From CALGLS01 sp047626155 (lineage in GTDB: Bacteria > Bacteroidota > Bacteroidia > Chitinophagales > Saprospiraceae), in NCBI GenBank assembly GCA_047626155.1, contig JBLHRR010000018.1, positions 1 through 59,011 on the forward strand: a stretch of 59,011 nucleotides of DNA, read 5' to 3'. The position numbers were made by a program, and so were the translations under genes. Under the pieces are notes generated by a model that did not search any database, was not told where the DNA came from, and was given only the letters and a program-made list of their open reading frames with translations. Shown here piece by piece: positions 36,973 to 45,567 of the stretch. Positions within the stretch are counted from its first letter, which is position 1, and each line of letters starts with the position of its first letter.

Positions 36973-37428
36973 TTACACTTTCACTTCTTTTGGCAAGAAC
37001 GAACTCGCATCTCCCTTCCCTTTTATGATCTCTCTGACTATTGTAGAACTAATGTGAGAATAAGCAGGTTGGCTGATTAAGAATACCGTTTCTAATCCTT
37101 CTCCAACGATGTTATTGAGTTGGGAAATGGTTTTTTCATAATCAAAATCAGAAGCGTTTCGTAGGCCACGAAGGAGGTAGTTGGCATTTCTTTTTTTGCA
37201 AAAATGGGCAGTCAGTCCTTCGTAAGAATCTATTTCTATATTCTCATCATCGACGAATACATCCTCTAGCCAAGAGATGCGTTGCTCCACATCAAAAAGA
37301 TATTTTTTCTGAGTATTGATTCCGACGGCTACTATGATTTTATCAAAAAGCGGGGCCGCTCGGCGGACGAGATCTACATGTCCAACCGTGATGGGATCGA
37401 AGGAACCTGGGAAGACGGCGATTTTCAT
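36973..37428 (-). CDS. coaD: phosphopantetheine adenylyltransferase
   Basis: 151-residue cytosolic enzyme that joins 4'-phosphopantetheine with ATP to give dephospho-CoA, the penultimate step of coenzyme A synthesis. The nucleotidyltransferase motif is GSFDPITVGHVDLV (T/HxGH type, His17) and the second is ISSTIVREII near residue 130. YLLRGLRNASDFDYE and FLISQPAYSHISS are also typical. Full length for the family. It lies 149 bp downstream of lepA on the same strand; that gap contains AT-rich sequence with repeated AACCAATTAA words and an ACAAAG-rich stretch. Confidence 0.96.
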   Translation of the reverse strand: MKIAVFPGSFDPITVGHVDLVRRAAPLFDKIIVAVGINTQKKYLFDVEQRISWLEDVFVDDENIEIDSYEGLTAHFCKKRNANYLLRGLRNASDFDYEKTISQLNNIVGEGLETVFLISQPAYSHISSTIVREIIKGKGDASSFLPKEVKV

Positions 37429-37577
37429 GTTTGTTGGTTGATTTGTTGATTGGTGAAATAGTTAATTGGTGTTGCCAATACGTACTGGTTTAGTGTGGAC
37501 TAACCACAAAGTTCACAAAGAAACACAAAGTTCTTTTTGCGCATTACAGGAACCAATTAACCAATTAACCAATCCCC

Positions 37578-39377
37578 TTAATCCAATTTCAAGACATCCA
37601 AAAATGCTTTCTGTGGCACCTCTACATTTCCAATCTGACGCATCTTCTTCTTTCCTTTTTTCTGCTTTTCCAATAGCTTTCGCTTACGCGAAATATCACC
37701 ACCATAACATTTGGCCGTTACATCCTTACGCAAAGCAGAGATAGTTTCTCTTGAAACGACCTTCGCACCAATGGCGCCTTGAATGGCAATTTTAAACTGC
37801 TGACGTGGGAGCAAATCCTTCAAACGAGAGCAGATTCTTTTACCGAACGCAGCTGCTTTGTCTTTGTGAACCAAGGCAGAAAGTGCATCTACAGGATCTC
37901 CGTTTAGTTTGATGTCTAACTTTACGAGGTCGGATTTGCGGTAAGCGATTGGCGTATAATCGAAAGAAGCGTAACCTCTAGAAATTGATTTTAATTTATC
38001 GTAAAAATCGAATACGATTTCTGCAAGAGGCATTTCGAAAGTCAACTCCACACGGGTGGTGGTGAGGTAGGTTTGCTTGGTAAGCACCCCACGTTTGTCC
38101 ATACAAAGCTTCATAATTTGACCGATGTAATCCGGCATGGTAATGACCTGTGCAGCAATATATGGTTCCTCCACCCAATCAAGTTGGGAAGGATCGGGAA
38201 GATCATTTGGTGTTTTCACCATGAACTTCTCAGAATTTCTTTTAGTTGTTTTTGCGAAGTAAGTTACGTTAGGAATGGTGGTAATCACCTCCATGTCGAA
38301 CTCACGAGATAATCGTTCCTGAATGATTTCCAAGTGTAGCATTCCTAAGAATCCACAACGGAATCCAAAACCCAAAGCCGCTGATGATTCTGGTTCGAAA
38401 ACCAAAGAAGCATCATTTAGCTGTAGCTTTTCCAAACTGTCTCTCAAATCTTCAAAATCATCATTGTCTATTGGGAAGAGACCTGCGAATACCATTGGCT
38501 TCACATGCTCAAAACCCTGAATGGCTTTATCGCAAGGGCGTTCCGCATGGGTGATGGTATCCCCTACTTTAATTTCTTTAGATACTTTTATTCCGGTAAT
38601 GATGTAGCCTACATTTCCAGCGCTCAATTCTTTTTTAGGGACTTGATCCAATTGTAAAATACCAACTTCATCAGCTTGGTAATCTCCTCCAGTATTTACA
38701 AAGTGAATTTTATCATTCTTTCTCATTGTACCATTCATGATACGGAAGTAAGCGATAACGCCACGGTATGAGTTGAAAACAGAGTCAAAAATCAGTGCTT
38801 GTAAAGGTGCGTCCGGGTCTCCTTTTGGAGCAGGAACATTTTTTACAATCGCCTCCAAGATGTCTTCAATCCCCTCTCCTGTTTTTCCACTGGCCAGTAC
38901 TATATCCTCTTTTTTGCAACCGATCAAATCAATAACTTGATCAGAAACCTCTTCAACCATGGCAGACTCCATGTCTATCTTATTCAGGATTGGAATAATT
39001 TCCAAATCGTGCTCGATGGCCAAATATAGGTTGGAGATGGTCTGCGCCTGAATTCCCTGAGTGGCATCTACGATCAGTAGCGCTCCTTCACAGGCCGCAA
39101 TAGATCTGGATACTTCGTAAGAGAAATCTACGTGACCAGGGGTATCAATTAGGTTGAAAGTATAAGGTTCTTCCTCGCCAGGTCGATTGTAATACATCTG
39201 AATGGCGTGACTTTTAATGGTAATCCCGCGCTCGCGTTCTATGTCCATACTGTCCAATGCCTGAGCGGTCATATCCCGTTCTGCGATCGTTTTGGTAAAT
39301 TCCAAAAGACGGTCTGAAAGGGTACTTTTCCCATGATCGATATGGGCAATTACACAAAAATTTCTGATATTCTTCAT
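37578..39377 (-). CDS. lepA: elongation factor 4 (LepA)
   Basis: 599-residue translational GTPase that can back-translocate or remodel stalled ribosomes. G-motifs are all present: AHIDHGKSTLSDRLL (G1), GITIKS (G2), LIDTPGHVDFSYEV (G3), PILNKIDME (G4) and ASGKTGEGI (G5). The LepA-specific C-terminal domain is seen in RKSDLVKLDIKLNGDPVDALS and AKCYGGDISRKRKLLEKQKKGKKKM, which distinguishes it from EF-G. Full length. The -7 box ends only 7 bp before the start, so the transcript leader must be very short. Confidence 0.97.
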   Translation of the reverse strand: MKNIRNFCVIAHIDHGKSTLSDRLLEFTKTIAERDMTAQALDSMDIERERGITIKSHAIQMYYNRPGEEEPYTFNLIDTPGHVDFSYEVSRSIAACEGALLIVDATQGIQAQTISNLYLAIEHDLEIIPILNKIDMESAMVEEVSDQVIDLIGCKKEDIVLASGKTGEGIEDILEAIVKNVPAPKGDPDAPLQALIFDSVFNSYRGVIAYFRIMNGTMRKNDKIHFVNTGGDYQADEVGILQLDQVPKKELSAGNVGYIITGIKVSKEIKVGDTITHAERPCDKAIQGFEHVKPMVFAGLFPIDNDDFEDLRDSLEKLQLNDASLVFEPESSAALGFGFRCGFLGMLHLEIIQERLSREFDMEVITTIPNVTYFAKTTKRNSEKFMVKTPNDLPDPSQLDWVEEPYIAAQVITMPDYIGQIMKLCMDKRGVLTKQTYLTTTRVELTFEMPLAEIVFDFYDKLKSISRGYASFDYTPIAYRKSDLVKLDIKLNGDPVDALSALVHKDKAAAFGKRICSRLKDLLPRQQFKIAIQGAIGAKVVSRETISALRKDVTAKCYGGDISRKRKLLEKQKKGKKKMRQIGNVEVPQKAFLDVLKLD

Positions 39378-39384
39378 AAGGGCG

Positions 39385-39392
39385 CAAATATA
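39385..39392 (-). promoter_or_regulatory. -7 box close to the lepA start
   Basis: Minus-strand TATATTTG, an exact TAnnTTTG match, 7 bp before the ATG at 39377, implying a near-leaderless message if it is used. Confidence 0.42.
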
Positions 39393-39626
39393 GGGTTTTC
39401 TTACTTGGATTGTAACAGAATTGTACGTCGTATTGTTGGAAGAGTTCTAATAAGTTTTGAGGTAAAATAGTCTGACACAGTAAACCGCATAAAAAAAGCG
39501 CCGTACCCGGTCAAGGATCAGACGCTAAAAAGAAATGTTATGCATTTTCAAGGGTATAACGGGATGCGGGTTGGGGTTTATTATTTGACATTAGGATTGT
39601 TTTTAATTATTGACGTTTATTTTTTT
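39393..39626. other. intergenic region 5' of lepA
   Basis: No gene. It includes an imperfect GC-rich hairpin around 39497-39524 (AAGCGCCGTACCC against a downstream CAGACGCT stretch) and then the family-2 palindrome starting at 39627. Confidence 0.4.
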
Positions 39627-39717
39627 GGTAACCGCAAAGGCGCTACTAAAACGCTACGTTTATAGTTCGTAAAAAACGTTGCGTAGCCTTTGCTCTCGTA
39701 GCGCCGTTGCGGTTACC
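39627..39717. repeat. family-2 repeat, full palindromic copy
   Basis: 91-bp palindrome whose 20-bp arms are GGTAACCGCAAAGGCGCTAC (39627-39646) and the complement at 39698-39717, differing at one base. A second nested pair, ACGCTACGTTT against AAACGTTGCGT, lies inside. It sits 7 bp past the stop codon of the DUF998-like gene. Partial copies occur at 13550 and 34591. Confidence 0.85.
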
Positions 39718-39724
39718 CCTTACT

Positions 39725-40408
39725 CTATACCGCCCGCTTCAATGCTCCATTCACCACATAAATCATCACCAGGATTTCGGCATAGACCACCACCTTCTGA
39801 GCCACCGCCTGCAATAACAAAGCTTCTTCATTTCGCCAAGCTCTAGGGCCAAAAAGCATAATGACAATCTGTACGCCGAGAATTAATCCAAAAATTAAAA
39901 AAGCATAGGCATACTTGTTGGGATACTCAAGGTCGAATAAAATGGCGAGACTATAGAAGATGGTCATTCCTAAAAAGGCTAGAAATCCGGTTCTTACATA
40001 ACCGACATGATTCCAATAATCCACATCCCAGGGAACCCAGCCTATAGCTATATAGCACAAACCTGCAGCTATCCCGAAGAGGGCCGCAATAGAAATACAG
40101 ACCTTGGATGCTTCTGCATCAAACAAACCAGGGATGGCAATAAAAAATAGAATAAGACTAGCACCGGTGATACTAAGCGTAGCTTTAAAAAGATTATGAC
40201 AAAGTGAATTTGGTGTTCGATCGAAAGTATAGGTGCGGCCTAAATCACTGAAGTAGTTGGTGAAGAAGGAATAACTTTCCAGCTCTGGTTCGTGAATGGT
40301 ACCTCCAGGATAAAGCCACATGGCTAACACGGTAAGGAGAATAAATTGGATGGCTCCGAGAAGGCCAATGTATATGAAAATCTGCCGCCAGTTCTTTGTT
40401 TTTTGCAT
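39725..40408 (-). CDS. DUF998-like polytopic membrane protein
   Basis: 227 residues with six hydrophobic helices. The sequence YSFFTNYFSDLGRTYTFDRTPNS after the first helix and the glycine/alanine-rich helix IAALFGIAAGLCYIAIGWVPWD resemble the DUF998 family. No enzyme motif is visible; the function is unknown. It starts 46 bp from the end of the Spy-like gene (on the same strand) and has its own -7 box only 5 bp before the ATG. Confidence 0.65.
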   Translation of the reverse strand: MQKTKNWRQIFIYIGLLGAIQFILLTVLAMWLYPGGTIHEPELESYSFFTNYFSDLGRTYTFDRTPNSLCHNLFKATLSITGASLILFFIAIPGLFDAEASKVCISIAALFGIAAGLCYIAIGWVPWDVDYWNHVGYVRTGFLAFLGMTIFYSLAILFDLEYPNKYAYAFLIFGLILGVQIVIMLFGPRAWRNEEALLLQAVAQKVVVYAEILVMIYVVNGALKRAV

Positions 40409-40413
40409 GAAAG

Positions 40414-40421
40414 CAAAGGTA
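40414..40421 (-). promoter_or_regulatory. -7 box for the DUF998-like gene
   Basis: Minus-strand TACCTTTG, an exact match, 5 bp before the ATG at 40408; again implies a very short leader. Confidence 0.45.
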
Positions 40422-40453
40422 AGGAACTAGGGAGTTAAAATATTCGAAATTCA

Positions 40454-40966
40454 TTATTCAATATCCTTGGAGTGCTTCCTCCCTCTACCTTTTCCCCCTT
40501 TTGATCCGCCTCTCTTTTCCATCATTTTCTTAAAGACCTCCCCCAGCTTTACACGTTGTTCTGTATTGCAAACTGCGCTGAGTTTGGCGTAATGTTCTGA
40601 CAATTTATTTTCCATTTCTATCTGCTGCTGGCCCATCTGCTGAGCCAGATTATTTAATTGCAGCGAATCAGGACTGGCCTGTATCAGCAGATCCATTCTT
40701 GAATTACGAAGTTCTTTTGTCTTTTCCTTTATAGTCTTGACTTCATTACGATGCTCCTTCCAAAGGTCTTTGAATTGCGTTTTTTGATCTTCGGACAAAT
40801 TCAGCTTATCCGCGAAAAACTGTCCTGCCCGGTCTCCTCCTTTATGTGAACGATGCCCACGTCCTCCTTTAGAAAACCAAAGTGTAGACAAGGTCAACAC
40901 ATTTAGCAATACCAATAAACCAATGATCCAAGAACTTCGCTTACCTTTTGAAAAGTAGTTACTCAT
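40454..40966 (-). CDS. Spy/CpxP-like periplasmic stress protein
   Basis: 170 residues. An N-terminal membrane anchor or signal (SSWIIGLLVLLNVLTLSTLWF, residues ~12-32) precedes an all-helical periplasmic domain of the LTxxQ/heavy-metal-sensor type: LNLSEDQKTQFKDLWKEHR, a long helix of charged residues, and VCNTEQRVKLGEVFKKMMEK. The C-terminus is strongly basic (RGGSKGGKGRGRKHSK). Such proteins sense or chaperone misfolded envelope proteins. It is the third gene of the sigma/anti-sigma operon, with only 2 bp separating it from the gene before it, so it is probably a regulator or output of that module. Confidence 0.8.
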   Translation of the reverse strand: MSNYFSKGKRSSWIIGLLVLLNVLTLSTLWFSKGGRGHRSHKGGDRAGQFFADKLNLSEDQKTQFKDLWKEHRNEVKTIKEKTKELRNSRMDLLIQASPDSLQLNNLAQQMGQQQIEMENKLSEHYAKLSAVCNTEQRVKLGEVFKKMMEKRGGSKGGKGRGRKHSKDIE

Positions 40967-40968
40967 AA

Positions 40969-41298
40969 TTAGTATTTATTCGAAATGTAATAGTTTGACA
41001 AATCGGTGTTTTCTAAATTGTATTCTTCTGCCAGGGTTTCTATAAAGTCTTCGGAACTATTCGTTGTATCTAATACCGTAAAGCCGATATAAGCATTCAC
41101 CAACAAAAGAACTACAAAAAAGGCAGGTTGAACTTTATTCAAGAAAAAGAAGTGAGAGTTGCCAGCAGTTGATTGATCAGAAAGCCTTTCTTTCACCTTT
41201 ACAAAAAGATATGGATTGGCTTCCAAACGTTGATGAGAATCAATGCTGGATAATGTTTTTTTAATTTCCTGTTCTATTTTATCTTCTTCGTTTTTCAT
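40969..41298 (-). CDS. probable anti-sigma factor, single-pass membrane protein
   Basis: 109 residues: an N-terminal cytosolic part (~1-50, EDKIEQEIKKTLSSIDSHQRLEANPYLFVKVKERL), one membrane helix (PAFFVVLLLVNAYIGFTVL, ~65-83), and a short periplasmic tail ending LSNYYISNKY. No zinc-binding anti-sigma motif is visible, so the call depends on position: it follows the ECF sigma factor gene by 11 bp and precedes the Spy-like gene by 2 bp. This layout, sigma then small membrane protein then periplasmic sensor, is typical of envelope-stress modules. Confidence 0.65.
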   Translation of the reverse strand: MKNEEDKIEQEIKKTLSSIDSHQRLEANPYLFVKVKERLSDQSTAGNSHFFFLNKVQPAFFVVLLLVNAYIGFTVLDTTNSSEDFIETLAEEYNLENTDLSNYYISNKY

Positions 41299-41309
41299 TA
41301 GAATTTCTA

Positions 41310-41885
41310 TTAGATCAGTTTCTTTTTATAATAATCGTGCAGATGTTTTTTCAAATTTATTTTAGCTCGGTGAATCAACGATTCCACGGCGGACAAAGAG
41401 ATGCCCATTACTTCAGCGGCTTCTTTATAACTTAGTTGTTCGTATTTGTGTAGGACGAAAGAGATTCTTTGGTTTTCTGCTAATTTCTCTATTGCAGTTT
41501 CCAAAATAAGCAATCGCTGTTGGTCCTCCAAAAGGACATGAGGGTCTTTGTCTTTTGTTGCTACAATTTCCTGAGCAACTTCCAGTCCAATGAGGCTTTT
41601 AAAATACGCGGCTCGCTTCTGTCTTTTTCGGCTGCGAATTTCTTCTAAAGACTTGGTGACAGCAATACGATAAATCCAAGTCGAAAGTTTAGATTGACCT
41701 TTGAATTTGGAGATAGATCGAAATACTTCTATAAATACTTCCTGACTTAAGTCTTCTGCCTCCTCCCGATTATTGATGAAGCCATAGCAGGTGTTGAGGA
41801 CTTTGTCCTTATATTCGTTTACCAATTGCTGAAAGGCCTGTTCATTACCTGATTTCAGATCCTTTATAAAATGAGTATCAGTCAA
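41310..41885 (-). CDS. ECF-type RNA polymerase sigma factor
   Basis: 191 residues. Region 2 spans ~10-77 (FQQLVNEYKDKVLNTCYGFINN, EDLSQEVFIEVFRSISKFKG, STWIYRIAVTKSLEEIR) and region 4 ~125-180, with the helix-turn-helix LSYKEAAEVMGISLSAVESLIHRAKINLKK. The missing region 3 and short length define the extracytoplasmic-function class. It heads a three-gene operon on the minus strand (anti-sigma, Spy-like protein) and probably controls envelope-stress genes. Regulation by the neighbouring membrane protein is inference. Confidence 0.93.
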   Translation of the reverse strand: MTDTHFIKDLKSGNEQAFQQLVNEYKDKVLNTCYGFINNREEAEDLSQEVFIEVFRSISKFKGQSKLSTWIYRIAVTKSLEEIRSRKRQKRAAYFKSLIGLEVAQEIVATKDKDPHVLLEDQQRLLILETAIEKLAENQRISFVLHKYEQLSYKEAAEVMGISLSAVESLIHRAKINLKKHLHDYYKKKLI

Positions 41886-42105
41886 GTATGTTTTGGTTAG
41901 TCATTTTTAAATTAGATGATGTTTGGATTTAGAACTTGCGGTTTGGGTTTCTTTGCGCCTTTCCTCTAAAAAATATAATTGGAGAAACGCCAATTTCACT
42001 GACCTCTACCAAATGAAATAATTTATTATTTTCGCCCTCCCCTTTACGTTATCTTTTTACAAAAACCCGTTATAAAGGTATTTCAATTCATCCATTAATC
42101 TAATT

Positions 42106-43218
42106 ATGTTACACCGTTTTTCAATTCTCCTCCTTTACTGTTTCTTACTTATTGGTTTATACCAAAATTCAAACGCTCAAAGTCCGGAAACTATTAACAC
42201 AGAATCTGCTGCTATTACAACGAAGGTTGTGGCCACAGAAGAAGTCTACTTTGATTTCGGTAAGCATGATTTGCGCGCTGAAGGTCTGGCCCGCTTAGAA
42301 GCCATCCTTGAGCAATTAGAGAATAATGAAGCTGTTATTCTAAAAATTACGGCACATACAGATGCCATTGGTTCTGATGGAGCTAATCAAATGCTTTCGC
42401 AAAAACGAGGAGAAGCTGTTCGTTCTTATCTGGTTACTAAAGGGGTTCCCGATTCTTTGATGCAGGTTGCTGTCTATGGGGAATCGACTCCAGTGGCCAG
42501 TAATTCGGATGATGATGGTCGGCAGCAAAACCGGAGAGCTACGGTGGAAGTCATCCGTCAAAAGCCAGTAGTGTCTAAACCAAAGGTTCCGATGAGCTAC
42601 GTGGAGGGCACCGTGGTCGACAAGGAGACGGGGGAAGGAATTCCTTCTACCATTATTATTCGAAGCAAGACTTTTCATGATTCTTTACAAACAGATGAGA
42701 AAGGCTATTTCAAAAAAGAGGTGCCTTTGAATGCGGTAATTGGGATTGATGTTTATGCACCGGGCTATTTCTTTGAAACCCAGATGATGAAAGTCACGGG
42801 TATGAATTTGCCTACTTTGGAATTTAGGCTACCTCCTGCTACTGTCGGAGCTATCGCCACCATCAAGGATTTATTCTTTCAAGGCAATAAAGCCCTGCTC
42901 CTTCGGAAGTCAGAATCCACACTTCCAAAAGTATTGTTATTTATGCAAGTCAATAAAGACATTAAAATAGAAATTGGTGGGCATGTGAATTATCCCCGCA
43001 ACAAATCAGCAGCTTACAAAAGAGGAGCTGGAGACTTTGAACAGGACCTTTCTGACCGAAGGGCTAAGATGGTTTATGATTTTTTGTTGGAGAATAATAT
43101 TCCAGTTGAGCGGATGTCTTGGAAGGGATATAGCAATACGCAGATGAAATTTCCGACGACGAGTTTGGAGCGGGAGATGGCAGAGAATCGGAGGGTGGAG
43201 ATTAAGGTGGTGGAGTGA
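42106..43218 (+). CDS. outer-membrane protein with two OmpA-like domains
   Basis: 370 residues after the signal peptide (MLHRFSILLLYCFLLIGLYQNSNAQ). First OmpA/MotB-like peptidoglycan-binding domain at ~45-150: VYFDFGKHDLRAEG, KITAHTDAIGSDGANQMLSQKRGEAV, GRQQNRRATVEV. A carboxypeptidase regulatory-like domain follows (~160-245: VEGTVVDKETGEGIPSTIII, DEKGYFKKEVP). A second, divergent OmpA-like domain occupies ~250-370: IEIGGHVNYPRNK, LSDRRAKMVYDFLLENNIP, ENRRVEIKVVE. Two such domains in one chain are unusual; the protein may cross-link peptidoglycan strands. The end overlaps the 3' end of the convergent DUF1330 gene by 17 bp. Confidence 0.88.
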   Translation: MLHRFSILLLYCFLLIGLYQNSNAQSPETINTESAAITTKVVATEEVYFDFGKHDLRAEGLARLEAILEQLENNEAVILKITAHTDAIGSDGANQMLSQKRGEAVRSYLVTKGVPDSLMQVAVYGESTPVASNSDDDGRQQNRRATVEVIRQKPVVSKPKVPMSYVEGTVVDKETGEGIPSTIIIRSKTFHDSLQTDEKGYFKKEVPLNAVIGIDVYAPGYFFETQMMKVTGMNLPTLEFRLPPATVGAIATIKDLFFQGNKALLLRKSESTLPKVLLFMQVNKDIKIEIGGHVNYPRNKSAAYKRGAGDFEQDLSDRRAKMVYDFLLENNIPVERMSWKGYSNTQMKFPTTSLEREMAENRRVEIKVVE

Positions 43219-43639
43219 ACATATCCCCCTCCGACATAGGCAACAAACGGCTATCCGCCAAGGCTGCCCTCCGATGCCCCATCCCTTTCAAATATCCTTC
43301 ATCTCTCGCAAAGGCCAAAAATACTTCAGCCGATTGATGACGGACCACCAATACGGAGTCCCAAGATTCCTCCAGCGGCCCAATCAAAAAGGAGCCAGCG
43401 CTTCCGGAGAACAATACTTCTCCTCTTGATTTTTCTAAAAAAGGAACTGTATGTTTCATATACAACTTGTAAGCTGCCTTCCCACTGATAGGGTTCGAAG
43501 GAGCGAGTTCCGGTGTCTCTGAATAGTCTGCAATTTCGCGAAAGCGAAGTAAATTAAGCATTACGACAGGGCCTTTATGTTGGCGCAGGTAAAACTGTTT
43601 CCCTGCTTCTTCGCTTGGATGGAGGTAGTTATTTTTCAT
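43202..43639 (-). CDS. DUF1330-family protein
   Basis: 145 residues; the motif GPVVMLNLLRFREIADY, followed by GKAAYKLYMKHTVPFLEK and SWDSVLVVRHQSAEVFLAFARDEGYLKG, fits the DUF1330 ferredoxin-like fold, a small cytosolic family with no known reaction. The start overlaps the stop of the upstream gene by four bases, so the two are probably translationally coupled. The 3' end overlaps the convergent double-OmpA gene by 17 bp. Confidence 0.83.
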   Translation of the reverse strand: MKNNYLHPSEEAGKQFYLRQHKGPVVMLNLLRFREIADYSETPELAPSNPISGKAAYKLYMKHTVPFLEKSRGEVLFSGSAGSFLIGPLEESWDSVLVVRHQSAEVFLAFARDEGYLKGMGHRRAALADSRLLPMSEGDMFTPPP

Positions 43640-44952
43640 AATACAAACTTAATCAATTCCCTAGTACTCCCCTCTCCTGTTTTTATATAAAAAAGTTCTC
43701 CATCAGAAACCCTCACCTTTCCCAATTGATAGAAAAGAGTTGGAATTAAATCTATGGTTTGCAGGTTACCATTTTTAGTATTTAACTCTTTAAGTAAAAT
43801 TCCTTTGGGGTTCTTTAACAATACGTACACTTTTTTACGAGTCGTATCAAAAACGACTTGTTTTAGCCAGTTTTTATCAGCAGGATAATCTATTTTTATT
43901 TCTTTTTTCCATTCTCCTTTTTGGTAAACTTCGATCTTACTTTCGAGGTGGTTAAAAATTAAAAGTTCTTGATTTTCTACAAATAGGAAAACTGGAAAGT
44001 TTGGTTTGTAAAAAACTTCGGATCGAAAATTTGCTGATGCTTGTAATCTTCTAATCCGTCTACTTTCAGCGGGGGTTATATCTTTTGCGTTATTGTTAGA
44101 AGAGCGTTGTCCTCTTCTAATCAGCCCGAGATCTGACCTGTAATTATCAATTTGTTGTGCATCAGCTATTGTTCTGATGGCCATCATTGTATGATCTTCT
44201 ATATTGTACTTTCGAATATCCCGACGCATGCCGTTCACGGATTCAAGCAGATAATAAATGTCATTGTTTACAATTGCTTTGCAAGGCTCAATAAAACGTT
44301 CGAAAGTATCGATGGTAATTGCGCTACCAAAAGAAAGTTGTTCGGCATGCACTTCAATTGGCTGAGCGTTGGTACCATTAGTCAAATAAACAAGATTATT
44401 ACAACTTTTGTAGCAGGCATTGAAACGCTCCTTATTCTTCTTCAAAGACAAAGCATCTAAGGAATTCCCTTCCAAATCTAATAGGGAAACGACCTGCCCT
44501 TTAAAGCTTCCGTGATATTCCAATCGGAGAATATACTTACCTATTATTTCGAAATCCTGAACAGAGTATTTTTCGACAGTGGAGAGTTTTGTCTCCTTTC
44601 GTTCGGAGGAAATGACAATTTCGTCCAGCTCGGAGGTGGAAGGGAACAGATAAATAGTAAGAAGCTGCTCGCTCAACCGATCCACTTTAATCTCTTCGGT
44701 TTTATAAGAAATATGAGAACAGGTAAGACTTATTGGAAAACGAGAAATGGTTATTTCGAACAGCCCTTTGTCATCGGTGGATACACCTTTAGCCGAGTTG
44801 GCCACTTGGACATTTACAGATTTTATTGGCTTATTGGTCACAGCATCTAAAACCTGACCGGAGAGGACCGTACTTTGCGCTACCATTAGATTTCCCGAAA
44901 GGAAAATCAAACAAAAAAAATAGGCCCTCTGAATTATTTTTATGTCAATCAT
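43636..44952 (-). CDS. secreted protein: carboxypeptidase-like domain plus propeller-like region
   Basis: 438 residues. The signal peptide (FFCLIFLSGNLMVAQ) leads into a carboxypeptidase regulatory-like domain at ~27-105 (SGQVLDAVTNKPIKSVNVQV, STDDKGLFEITISRFP). The rest (~120-438) is strand-rich with elements such as LVYLTNGTNAQPIEVHAEQL, YLLESVNGMRRDIRKYN and VYVLLKNPKGILLKELNTKNG, compatible with a beta-propeller. No catalytic motif is visible; no TonB barrel follows, so it is not a receptor. The stop overlaps the DUF1330 start by four bases, an unusual pairing of an exported and a cytosolic protein. Confidence 0.72.
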   Translation of the reverse strand: MIDIKIIQRAYFFCLIFLSGNLMVAQSTVLSGQVLDAVTNKPIKSVNVQVANSAKGVSTDDKGLFEITISRFPISLTCSHISYKTEEIKVDRLSEQLLTIYLFPSTSELDEIVISSERKETKLSTVEKYSVQDFEIIGKYILRLEYHGSFKGQVVSLLDLEGNSLDALSLKKNKERFNACYKSCNNLVYLTNGTNAQPIEVHAEQLSFGSAITIDTFERFIEPCKAIVNNDIYYLLESVNGMRRDIRKYNIEDHTMMAIRTIADAQQIDNYRSDLGLIRRGQRSSNNNAKDITPAESRRIRRLQASANFRSEVFYKPNFPVFLFVENQELLIFNHLESKIEVYQKGEWKKEIKIDYPADKNWLKQVVFDTTRKKVYVLLKNPKGILLKELNTKNGNLQTIDLIPTLFYQLGKVRVSDGELFYIKTGEGSTRELIKFVL

Positions 44953-45018
44953 TTCATATTGAATTTAGTTAAGAAAGCAGAACGGGCAGCTCTACAATTT
45001 CACCAATTCACTAGGTAT

Positions 45019-45079
45019 CTATTACACCAAAAATAATTTTCCGATTTCTTTGGTGGAAAGTTAATTTTTCGTCGTCACT
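45019..45079 (-). repeat. family-1 repeat, copy C (short form)
   Basis: A compact ~60-bp copy: TATTACACCAAAAATAATTT and GGTGGAAA from one end meet GTTAATTTTTCGTCGTCAC from the other, with the interior of copy A missing. On the minus strand its GTGACGACG end begins immediately after the TAG stop of the TerB-like gene. Confidence 0.8.
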
Positions 45080-45458
45080 ATGAATTTTGAATTCGACCAA
45101 GATCATTCTTAAACCTCTCCGTCAAATCATTCACGAATCCGTCCATTTTTTCCCGCTCATCCGCATCAACACCACCACTTGCCGCAGCGACTTCCTCCAT
45201 CAATTCAATCATAAAAACGTACTCTTTCTCAGGACCGTGATCCTCACAATAAGAAATAACACGATCATAAAGCATATCCACATCCCGCTGTTTTTTGACT
45301 TCATAATTAAAGGACCACTGAATGTCCGCACCCCAGGGATGATCAATTAGCTTCGAGGTAATCACCGCGAGCTCGGAGGCTTGAATTTCGCCATCCGCCA
45401 TTGCAACTACGTAGAGTAATTCGCCAAAAGATTCGTATAGTTTTTCTGTATTTTTCAT
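45078..45458 (-). CDS. TerB-like protein
   Basis: 126 residues, all-helical, with the TerB-type pattern of paired acidic loops: YVVAMADGEIQASELAVI (Asp22 region) and SGGVDADEREKMDGFVNDL near the C-terminus. TerB-family domains bind metal ions and were named for tellurite resistance, but most members have other, largely unknown roles near membranes. No other ter genes are present, so a resistance function is not supported. It sits alone between the family-1 copy C and the carboxylase gene. Confidence 0.75.
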   Translation of the reverse strand: MKNTEKLYESFGELLYVVAMADGEIQASELAVITSKLIDHPWGADIQWSFNYEVKKQRDVDMLYDRVISYCEDHGPEKEYVFMIELMEEVAAASGGVDADEREKMDGFVNDLTERFKNDLGRIQNS

Positions 45459-45567
45459 AGGATTGTAAGATAGATAATTCTAATAAAAAACGAAGGTTGT
45501 TCTCAACTTCAACGCACCGCGAACTGAGCGGTTTTTAATTTAAATTTAAATTCCCATTTTGATTCCC

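Noticed and set aside
37429..37577. ACAAAG-rich stretch between lepA and coaD as a CRISPR-like or tandem array
   Set aside because: Words repeat irregularly, without constant spacing or spacers.
45078..45458. Tellurite resistance locus
   Set aside because: Only a single TerB-like gene is present; no terA, terC, terD or terZ neighbours.
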